From contig SFKX01000042.1 of assembly GCA_004553625.1 (NCBI GenBank), positions 1 to 5,438 on the forward strand: a DNA stretch of 5,438 bases. Reading direction: 5' to 3'. The DNA is from Clostridiales bacterium (GTDB lineage Bacteria > Bacillota_A > Clostridia > Oscillospirales > Oscillospiraceae). The notes under the pieces are model-generated. The model was not told where the DNA came from and searched no databases. It was given only the letters and a program-made list of their open reading frames with translations. The position numbers and the translations under genes were made by a program. This document shows, in pieces, positions 1 to 5,438 of the stretch. How positions within the stretch are numbered: position 1 is the stretch's first letter; the number at the start of each line of letters is the position of its first letter.

Positions 1-372
1 CGTGCGGAGAGGCACGACATGGCCACCACGCGCAGCAGGTGGCGCACAATGAAGCGGGGGTCGGAGTGCTCGGCTGCCCAGAGGTTGGGGTCGTTCACTA
101 TGAGGCTCTTCTTGTCCTGGCTGACGGCCATTCGCTCCATGACCCACTCGACGGCGCTCTTTCCGTTGACGACGTAGTCGTAGGCCTCGGCGGGGATGCC
201 GCGCACGGCTATGCGGTCGTTCACGATGATGGCTCCGCGGTCTCCTCGCCGCTCAAAGCGCATCTTCTCCACTCGGTAGCGGGCGCGTGCCTCGGGCGAG
301 TCCGCCACGCGGGCCAGTGGTCCCGCCTCGGCGGCCGCCGCGTCGCCCTCCACCTTCACCCCGGCGCGGCTC

Positions 373-408
373 AGCTCGGCCTCGAGCTCGGCGTTGAGCT
401 CGGCGTCA
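373..408 (-). repeat. Three-copy 12-bp tandem repeat coding a short helical Ala-Glu-Leu run
   Basis: The plus strand has AGCTCGGC starting at 373, 385 and 397, exactly 12 bases apart, as units agctcggcctcg, agctcggcgttg and agctcggcgtca. On the coding strand this reads AELNAELEAEL, probably an alpha-helical linker in the C-terminal region. A change in copy number would keep the frame and only lengthen or shorten the helix. Confidence 0.65.
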
Positions 409-879
409 GTCTCGGAAAGGAGGTGGAGGCGCGCCAGGCGCCGGCCGGCCTCGGCGAGTGAGCGGAAACGCTCGCGGCTCCCTGGCCACTCCAGGCGCGG
501 CAGAGCCTTGCGCAGGTCGTCCGCGAAGCGGGCGCGCCAGGCGGGGCTGTGGAGAGCGCCGTAGACCATGAAGAAGACGTCCTCGTCGGTGACGCCGGCT
601 CCATACCTCTCGCGGGCCTCGGCCACGGCCCACGGGCTGAGGGCCGAGTGGCGCTCCATGCTGTCCCGCCCGTCAGCCTCGCCGAAGAGCGAGGGCTGGG
701 CGGGAGGAGTGGCCTCGGTGTAGTAGTAGAGGGGGAAGCACTGGCTTATACCGATTAGTTCAAGGTCGGGAATTAGGTCTGTTATGATGCAGGAGAAGTC
801 TTTTGTGACCCCTATGCCACTGACGCAAATGGCGAGGTTTGTGCGTGTTGGATTTTGGTCTGGGTGGGTGGTTTTATAC

Positions 880-888
880 GGGGGGGGG
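880..888 (-). repeat. C9 homopolymer inside the recognition domain, candidate phase-variable tract
   Basis: There are nine consecutive G on the plus strand, so nine C on the coding strand, read as TAC CCC CCC CCG (Tyr-Pro-Pro-Pro). Nine is the in-frame length for the C-terminal part. A tract of ten would give GTA TAA, a stop at 876-874. A tract of eight would run to a TAG at 814-812. Runs of this length are known to slip in phase-variable restriction-modification genes of other bacteria. Slippage here is an inference, and it could not repair the separate frameshift near 1142, because the first frame already stops at 1115. Confidence 0.6.
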
Positions 889-1114
889 TAGAGGGAGGCA
901 ACAATACCAGTGACCTCGTTGAATTGTGGGTCGCGGTAGAGGTTCTGCCGCACAAACGGGCGATACATAGCCTCCGTTATGTTTGCTTCGCAAAAGACCG
1001 CCCTCTTATCTTTCAACACATCGTTACGCAAAGCCCGAGACCAGCTAATCTTCGTGTCGTCATTCGTAACGAAATCGGCAACATTCTTGCGACACCTGTC
1101 TGCATCCGCAGTGT

Positions 1115-4100
1115 TCAACACTCCTTGTATGCGCTCAAAGTATCTATCGTCCGCCGCATGTTCTCAGAAAGAGACTCTTTTCCAAAATTGTAACACCAAG
1201 CGTCTCTACTGGTTGCGACTCCCCGCGAGTTCACGACGAAGAAACTCTTAGTTGCGAGGTCATACTTTTTCTCGGGCGCGATTGGCGTGAGGGCGTCGAA
1301 CGACCCGTCGCGCTGGTTAATCCAGTCGCCTTTGGCGTTGGGGGTTATCTCCGTCCACTCCACGGCGTCCGCCGACTGCCACTCGCGGAGTAGGTCCAGC
1401 TTCTCCTCGCGGCTCAGGTAGTCGCCTATGTCGTGGTAGAAGATGTGGCACTCGCCCGTGCGCCGCCCCCGCGGCAGCCGCGTCAGGATGGTGATGGCTA
1501 TGGGGGTGCGGGAGCCGCTGCCAAAGATTTTGCCTCCCTCGCGTCGGCTCAGCTCGCCACTTGTACGTTGATTTCCTCGCAGGTTAAGCACGTGGACTGT
1601 GTCAAACTCCGCGGCGAGGCATCGGCGAAGGCCGGCCTGGCTGATGCCGTCAATCCACGCGCCGTTTGATATGAACGCCACGACGCCTCCGCGGTCGCCC
1701 TGCTCGCCGATGCGATCCGAGGCCCAGCGGATGGCCTTGATGTAGCTGTCGTAGAGGCTGTTTTTATTTACCGCATCCGACTTTGCGGCATAGGTGGCGG
1801 CGATGCGCGCCTCGAGTGCGGGGTAGCTCTGGTTCTGCGCGTTGTCGTTGGCTGACTTCTGGCCCACGGAGTATGGCGGGTTGCCCCAGATGACGGTTAT
1901 CGGCTCCTCCATCACCCTCTCGGCGGCTCGGGCGTTGGCGGCCAGGTCGCCCTCGAAGAGCAGCTGCCCTCGGCTCTCGGCGAGCTGGAAGGTGTCGGCG
2001 AGGCAGATGCCGTTGTATGGCTCATAGGTCGCGCCCTTTGCGCGGAGGCGTTCGAGACCGTTGTAGGCGGTCTCGATGTTGACGTCGGCGACGTAGTATG
2101 AGAGGGGGACGATCTCGTTGCAGATGAGCCCGCCGTGGTAGGCTCGGGCGAGGTCGGCGTCGGAGACGTCATCCCTCCCCGCCAGATATTGCAGCGCCCG
2201 GGCCGTGAAAGTGCCCGTGCCGGCGAAGGGGTCGAGTGCGCGGACTCCTGGCGTGGCCAGCCCTTGCGCCATGCCGAAGTGGCGGCGCAGGATGGAGTCG
2301 GCGGATCGGATGATGAAGTCGACGCACTCGACGGGGGTGTAGACGATGCCGAGCTGCTCGGAGACCTTGGGCAGCGCGGCCTTGAAGAACTGCTCGTAGA
2401 GGGTGCGTATCATGTCCTGGCGCTTGGCGGCGGTGTCCAGCCCCTTGCAGACCATGCGGACCTGCTCGGCGAAGTTGGAGAGCAGTCGGCGATCGTCGGC
2501 GAAGGCCTCGCCCTCGAGCAGTTCCACCATGCGGTTCATGGCCCGGCTGACGGGGTTGTTGGCGACGAAGTCGTAGTCGGTGAAGAGCGCGTCGAAGACG
2601 GGCCTCGTGACGAGGTGCTGCGCGAGGAACGTGACGGCGTCCTGCCGGCCTATTGACGGGTTGACGCTCTCGCGCAGCTGCGCTACGAAGGCGTCCATCT
2701 CGGCGGCGTGTCGCCCCTGTGCCAGCATGGCTGAGATGCGCTCCACGAAGCGCGCCGCCACGTCGCCCACCTTCTTGCTCCACGCTGGCCAGTACATGCG
2801 GTCTCCCACCACCTCGGTCATGCGCGCGTAGAGCATCTCGGTGGTCTCGACGGGCATGGCCTCGAAGAGGCTTGGCGTCCGGTCATGCGCCCCCCGGCGG
2901 CGTCGCGCGGCGCGTCCTTGCGGCGAGAGGTCGGCCTCGGAGCCCAGTCGGACGTAGCGCACGTGGGTGTAGGTGTGGCTGGAGAGCTCGGCGGCGAGCG
3001 TCTCGTCGTGGCTTCGGAGGGCCTTGAGGATGTTCCAGACGGGCTTGAAGGCCGTCGACGTGACGACGTCGTTGGGGTCCTGCCCGAGCGGGACTATGAC
3101 GGGCACGATGATGTAGCCGTACCTCTTGCCCTCGAAGCGTCGCATGACGCGGCCCACCGACTGCACCAGCGCGATGGGCGACTTCTTGGGCGAGAGGAAG
3201 ATGACGGCGTCGAGAGCCGGCACGTCGACGCCCTCGGAGAGGCATCCCACGTTGCAGACTATGTGTGCCTCGCCCCTCACGGGCTCGCGGAGTATGGCGA
3301 GCCGCCTCTCGCGCTCGTTGGTGGGCATGGCCCCCGTGACGTAGTCGGCCCTGACGTCGGCGAGCCTGGCGAGGTAGCTCTCGGCGCGCTCGTCCAGCTC
3401 CCCCCTCTCCTCCATGGCGGCCCGGTATTCGCGGGCTATGGTCTCCAGTGCCATGGCCGTCTCGTTCGTCACGTAGGTTCCGGCCTTGGTCTTGCGCGAG
3501 CGTGTCACGTAGTCGCAGAAGGCTATGGCCGTGGCCAGTGGGCTGTCGCGGTCGGGGTCGTCGTCGAAGGGATCCTTCTCGGCGGGCATGCAGTCCACCA
3601 CGCTCTTGCTCATGGCTGCCACGGCTCCGAGCATCCGCGCCGTCATGTCCGGGATGACGTGCTGGAGGGCCTCGCCCTCGTCGCCGCCCTCCATGGCGCG
3701 GGCCTTGACGCGCTCGAGCAGGTCGTCGCCGACCATTGACTCGTCGACGGCCAGGACGAGCACCTTGTAGTCCGTCAGCAGCCCCCTCTCGACGGCCTGT
3801 CCGAAGGAGAGTGTGGCTATGCGCGGTCCGTAGACGGCCTCGTCATCCATCGAGAAGAGGGTGTCCTGCTTTTTTTCGGCGTGCCTCGTTTCGCCATCGG
3901 CGTAAATCTTTGGCGTGGCGGTCATGTAGAGCCTGCGCGTGGCGCGGACGTAGTCGGCGTCGTGGATGCGCGCGAAGGGGCTCTCGCGTCGGCCCTTGGC
4001 CTTGTCGGCGGCGAGGTAGGCGGCGGCGGTGCGGTGCGCCTCGTCGCACACGGCGAGGTCGAACTCCACCCCCGCCAGCCTCTGCGCCTCGCGCACGGCG

Positions 4101-5086
4101 TCTATGCTCTGATAGGTGGAGAAGACCACCGTGAGGCCGCGTCGGCCGCCGGCGTCGCGGAGTATGCCGGCCACGGTCCGCGCGTCCGTGGTGGAGGGTA
4201 TGGGGAGGTCGAGGAGGCTCTCGTGCATGTCGTCCTGGTCGGGGTCTGCGGCGTCCGCCGCCCGCGTGTCGGAGCAGACGCAGACGGCGGTCAGCGGCTC
4301 TCTGGCGGCGGCGAACCAGCTGCGGAGCGTCTGGCTGACGAGGGCTATGCTGGGCGCCAGGAAGAGGACGGCCCTGCCTCCGTCGCCACAGAGCGCCTGG
4401 GCGAGGAAGAGGCTGGTGAGAGTCTTGCCCGTGCCGCAGGCCATGACGAGCGTGCCGCGGTCGTGCGTCTCATAGTGTCGCAAGGCGGCTGCCACGATGT
4501 CGGCCTGGTAGTCTCTGGGCTGCGCGGGCTTGCGCTCCTGGGGCTGCCTGCCGTCGGCCAGTGCCTGCCAGTCCACGGGGCTCTGCGCGAGCGTGCCGAG
4601 GTTGACTACGACAACGGGCGGCGTCTGGTCGTCGAGGGCTTCCCTGGCGTTGTCGCCGTAGCGCTCGGAGGTGGCCACCCATATCCGTCCGGCGAAGGTG
4701 AAGTCGGGGAGCGACGGGTCGGCGGGGTGGTACGTCTTGCCGCTGGCGGATATGAAGGAGTCGACGGCGGCCTTGTTAATGGTGGTCTGCTCGTCGTAGA
4801 ACTTGCACTGCACGGCTGTGAGCCCTCCGTCGCGTCGGCGGGCCACGATGTCAATGCCCATGTCGGCGGCGGGTATGGCCCGCTCGGCGGCGAAGTCGGC
4901 CCAGAGCCAGGCCTTGTCGAAGAGGGCGGCGTAGACGGGGTCGGCCAGGAGCCATCGGCATATTAGCCTCTCGAAGCGTGCGCCCTTGTCGCGCTCGGTG
5001 GCGGAGGCCAGGCGCATGGAGGCCAGGACGGAGTATATGGTGGCGGGCCCGCCCGTGGCGGCCTGCGGCGTGGTGTCGGTCAGCAT
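1115..5086 (-). CDS. Type ISP restriction-modification enzyme (nuclease-helicase-methyltransferase), truncated by a frameshift before its recognition domain
   Basis: This is a single-chain Type ISP restriction-modification enzyme of the LlaGI/LlaBIII kind. Such enzymes methylate adenine in an asymmetric site, translocate on unmodified DNA using ATP, and cut when two enzymes converge. Domains, numbered from ATG 5086 (1323 aa): Mrr-like PD-(D/E)xK nuclease, about 35-160 (GIDIVA with D79, then VQCKF with Q93 and K95); superfamily 2 helicase, about 190-665 (Walker A ACGTGKT 216-222, DEAH 348-351, TAT 389-391, motif VI QSVGRVMRR 642-650); coupler, about 670-900; gamma-type N6-adenine methyltransferase with YTP near 916, motif I DPFAGTGTF 952-960 and NPPY 1069-1072. 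The recognition domain then starts, but the frame ends at TGA 1117-1115 after NMRRTID plus eight unrelated residues. Family members are about 1600 aa. The frame is also open to a TTG at 5113, but that codon overlaps the promoter, so I prefer ATG 5086. All catalytic motifs are intact. The product probably cannot recognise its site. The family call is very secure; activity is an inference. Confidence 0.95.
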   Translation of the reverse strand: MLTDTTPQAATGGPATIYSVLASMRLASATERDKGARFERLICRWLLADPVYAALFDKAWLWADFAAERAIPAADMGIDIVARRRDGGLTAVQCKFYDEQTTINKAAVDSFISASGKTYHPADPSLPDFTFAGRIWVATSERYGDNAREALDDQTPPVVVVNLGTLAQSPVDWQALADGRQPQERKPAQPRDYQADIVAAALRHYETHDRGTLVMACGTGKTLTSLFLAQALCGDGGRAVLFLAPSIALVSQTLRSWFAAAREPLTAVCVCSDTRAADAADPDQDDMHESLLDLPIPSTTDARTVAGILRDAGGRRGLTVVFSTYQSIDAVREAQRLAGVEFDLAVCDEAHRTAAAYLAADKAKGRRESPFARIHDADYVRATRRLYMTATPKIYADGETRHAEKKQDTLFSMDDEAVYGPRIATLSFGQAVERGLLTDYKVLVLAVDESMVGDDLLERVKARAMEGGDEGEALQHVIPDMTARMLGAVAAMSKSVVDCMPAEKDPFDDDPDRDSPLATAIAFCDYVTRSRKTKAGTYVTNETAMALETIAREYRAAMEERGELDERAESYLARLADVRADYVTGAMPTNERERRLAILREPVRGEAHIVCNVGCLSEGVDVPALDAVIFLSPKKSPIALVQSVGRVMRRFEGKRYGYIIVPVIVPLGQDPNDVVTSTAFKPVWNILKALRSHDETLAAELSSHTYTHVRYVRLGSEADLSPQGRAARRRRGAHDRTPSLFEAMPVETTEMLYARMTEVVGDRMYWPAWSKKVGDVAARFVERISAMLAQGRHAAEMDAFVAQLRESVNPSIGRQDAVTFLAQHLVTRPVFDALFTDYDFVANNPVSRAMNRMVELLEGEAFADDRRLLSNFAEQVRMVCKGLDTAAKRQDMIRTLYEQFFKAALPKVSEQLGIVYTPVECVDFIIRSADSILRRHFGMAQGLATPGVRALDPFAGTGTFTARALQYLAGRDDVSDADLARAYHGGLICNEIVPLSYYVADVNIETAYNGLERLRAKGATYEPYNGICLADTFQLAESRGQLLFEGDLAANARAAERVMEEPITVIWGNPPYSVGQKSANDNAQNQSYPALEARIAATYAAKSDAVNKNSLYDSYIKAIRWASDRIGEQGDRGGVVAFISNGAWIDGISQAGLRRCLAAEFDTVHVLNLRGNQRTSGELSRREGGKIFGSGSRTPIAITILTRLPRGRRTGECHIFYHDIGDYLSREEKLDLLREWQSADAVEWTEITPNAKGDWINQRDGSFDALTPIAPEKKYDLATKSFFVVNSRGVATSRDAWCYNFGKESLSENMRRTIDTLSAYKEC
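1118..1163 (-). other. Frameshift interval between the two parts of the Type ISP gene
   Basis: The upstream frame ends at TGA 1117-1115, and the downstream frame is blocked by TGA 1166-1164, so the phase change must fall between these stops. Family-like sequence switches from one frame to the other at about 1142, where GAT (Asp) is followed by TAC (Tyr) sharing its T. This fits loss of a single base. No X-XXY-YYZ slippery heptamer followed by a clear stem is seen, so programmed frameshifting is not favoured. Confidence 0.88.
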
Positions 5087-5103
5087 GGTGATTTTAAGGC
5101 TGG

Positions 5104-5118
5104 TTTGCGGCAAAGATA
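5104..5118 (-). promoter_or_regulatory. Bacteroidota-type promoter (-7 element TATCTTTG) for the Type ISP gene
   Basis: The minus strand reads TATCTTTG at 5118-5111, a perfect match to TAnnTTTG, the -7 element of the primary Bacteroidota sigma factor. Transcription would be expected to start near 5104, leaving a leader of about 18 bases before ATG 5086. I see no clear TTTG-type -33 element at the expected distance. The leader reads CCTTAAAATCACC before the ATG: it is A/T-rich and has no Shine-Dalgarno motif, as is usual in this phylum. The position after the ribosomal terminator implies that the gene has its own transcript. Confidence 0.75.
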
Positions 5119-5238
5119 AGAAAATGGTGTGTCAGATTGCGGCGCAGGATGGTGGGAAAAACGCGCCGCTGGCGGGGGCACGCGCGCACGCGACGGGCAC
5201 GGGATGGCCGGCGAGGCCGCGGGCGGCCCATTGGCGGG

Positions 5239-5254
5239 GGCGCACTTTTGCGCC
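5239..5254. repeat. Perfect 6-bp inverted repeat in the intergenic region
   Basis: GGCGCA at 5239-5244 and TGCGCC at 5249-5254 are separated by the four-base loop CTTT. No T-run follows on either strand, so it does not look like a terminator. It sits between the ribosomal terminator and the promoter of the Type ISP gene, in a very GC-rich stretch (5119-5302) where I see no gene or other RNA. An operator role is possible, but nothing directly supports one, and such palindromes arise easily in GC-rich DNA. Confidence 0.35.
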
Positions 5255-5302
5255 GCTAAAGGCTCAAGCAGTGGACTGCGCCGCGGGCGGGGACGCTGGC
5301 GC

Positions 5303-5341
5303 AAAAAAAAAGCGACCCCCCGCGTAACTGTCCGCGGGAGG
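5303..5341 (-). terminator. Rho-independent terminator of the ribosomal operon
   Basis: On the minus strand, CCCGCG (5338-5333) pairs with CGCGGG (5324-5319) around an eight-base loop. The stem can extend by two more C/G pairs beyond one mismatch (5341-5340 with 5317-5316). Five bases further on is a run of nine T (5311-5303). It begins about 15 bases after the 5S 3' end, the expected place for the end of an rRNA transcript, and it separates that transcript from the Type ISP gene. Confidence 0.88.
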
Positions 5342-5355
5342 CCGGCTCGTTTGTA

Positions 5356-5438
5356 AGGGGCGGCAACCTACTCTCCCACACTCGTGTGCAGTACCATCGG
5401 CGCGGGCGGGCTTAACTTCTCTGTTCGGGATGGGAAGA
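5356..5438 (-). rRNA. rrf: 5S ribosomal RNA, 3' part (5' end beyond the window)
   Basis: The minus strand begins TCTTCCCATCCCGAACAGAG, then AAGTTAAGCCCG, GCGCCGATGGTACTGC and GTGGGAGAGTAGGTTGCCGCC. These are the conserved loops B and C, helix IV and the 3' strand of helix I of bacterial 5S rRNA, with wording close to Bacteroidales genes. About 83 of the usual 110-115 bases are present. The exact 3' end is uncertain by a few bases, since helix I cannot be paired without the missing 5' end. It is the last gene of an rRNA operon whose other genes would lie to the right. Confidence 0.93.

Larger units (their letters stand above)
1..1142 (-). pseudogene. Frameshifted C-terminal target-recognition part of the same Type ISP enzyme (3' end beyond the window)
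   Basis: Reading the minus strand one base out of phase with the upstream fragment gives 380 codons without a stop, from TAC at 1142 to the window edge. The sequence continues the family pattern: NMRRTID upstream joins YFERIQ, followed by YRPFVRQNLY, CVSGIG with KDFS, IPDLELIGISQCFPLYYY, VYGALHSP, EAGRRLARLHL, VVNGKSAVEW, and VNDPNLW followed by DPRFIV at the edge. These are hallmarks of the Type ISP C-terminal specificity domain, which reads the DNA target. The last motif normally lies close to the C-terminus, so probably only a few codons are missing. This frame is closed upstream by a TGA at 1166-1164, so the break lies between 1118 and 1163. Adding one T (GATAC to GATTAC) would restore Ile-Asp-Tyr-Phe and a protein of at least 1695 aa. 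No independent start is convincing. The alternatives are a sequencing error or a recent reversible mutation. Confidence 0.9.
721..1260. other. Low-GC patch covering the recognition region (probable module exchange)
   Basis: Counting G and C by line gives 270 of 540 bases (50%) here, with single 60-base lines as low as 42%. Sample flanking lines give 80% (301-360), 63% (2521-2580) and 73% (3301-3360). The patch uses codons such as ATA, TTG, CTA and AGG that are scarce in the flanking GC-rich parts. It corresponds to residues of about 1275-1455 in the reconstructed enzyme and lies at the start of the specificity domain. The sharp drop within one gene suggests a transferred or recombined segment. 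Relaxed composition in a fast-changing domain is the alternative. Confidence 0.7.

Noticed and set aside
1115..1126. AAGGAG followed by TTGA, suggesting translational coupling to a separate specificity protein
   Set aside because: The spacing to TTG is only two bases, this phylum rarely uses Shine-Dalgarno signals, and family-like residues lie upstream of the TTG in the downstream frame, so one broken gene fits better.
1118..1163. Programmed -1 ribosomal frameshifting
   Set aside because: The phase change would be -1, but I find no slippery heptamer in the interval and no clear stem just after it. Type ISP enzymes are normally read in one frame.
855..1193. Plus-strand open frame of 112 codons in the low-GC patch
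   Set aside because: The opposite strand here carries clear Type ISP sequence (YRPFVRQNLY and neighbours) in one frame, so this is a shadow.
2885..3739. Open frame of 284 codons on the plus strand
   Set aside because: It is antisense to the conserved helicase motifs on the minus strand, shows no family features, and is explained by high GC.
3881..4966. Open frame of 361 codons on the plus strand
   Set aside because: It lies entirely antisense to the helicase and nuclease coding region. Its glycine/valine/arginine-rich translation is typical of a shadow frame in GC-rich DNA, and it has no recognisable domain or promoter.
5239..5254. Second terminator
   Set aside because: The 6-bp hairpin has no T-run on either strand.

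Overview
The window comes from a GC-rich member of the Bacteroidota, most likely Bacteroidales. Three things support this. The partial 5S rRNA at the right edge resembles Bacteroidales 5S genes. A perfect match to the Bacteroidota -7 promoter element (TAnnTTTG) lies in front of the one large gene. That gene has a short A/T-rich leader with no Shine-Dalgarno motif. I cannot name the genus.

Everything recognisable is on the minus strand, so the biological order runs from right to left. Positions 5438 to about 5356 hold the 3' part of a 5S rRNA, which is the end of a ribosomal operon. A strong rho-independent terminator follows at 5303-5341. Next is a GC-rich intergenic stretch of about 185 bp with no gene. 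A promoter near 5118 then drives one very large gene that fills the rest of the window and runs off its left edge.

The large gene encodes a single-chain Type ISP restriction-modification enzyme (LlaGI/LlaBIII family). Its order is an Mrr-like PD-(D/E)xK nuclease, a superfamily 2 helicase/translocase, a coupler, a gamma-type N6-adenine methyltransferase and a C-terminal target-recognition region. In this copy the frame breaks once, between 1118 and 1163. The first frame, about 1323 aa from the preferred ATG at 5086, stops at 1115, just inside the specificity region. The missing C-terminal part continues without a stop in the next frame from 1142 to the window edge (380 codons), with typical Type ISP C-terminal sequence. 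Restoring one base, most simply a T that turns GATAC into GATTAC, would join the two into a protein of about 1700 aa.

The broken region is also compositionally distinct. About 540 bp around the recognition domain (721-1260) is about 50% GC, against roughly 63-80% in flanking lines that I counted. This suggests exchange of the recognition module. The same patch has a run of nine C on the coding strand (880-888), a candidate phase-variation tract. As it stands, the gene should make nuclease, motor and methyltransferase without a complete target-recognition domain. It is therefore probably off, unless the frameshift is a sequencing error or varies within the population.
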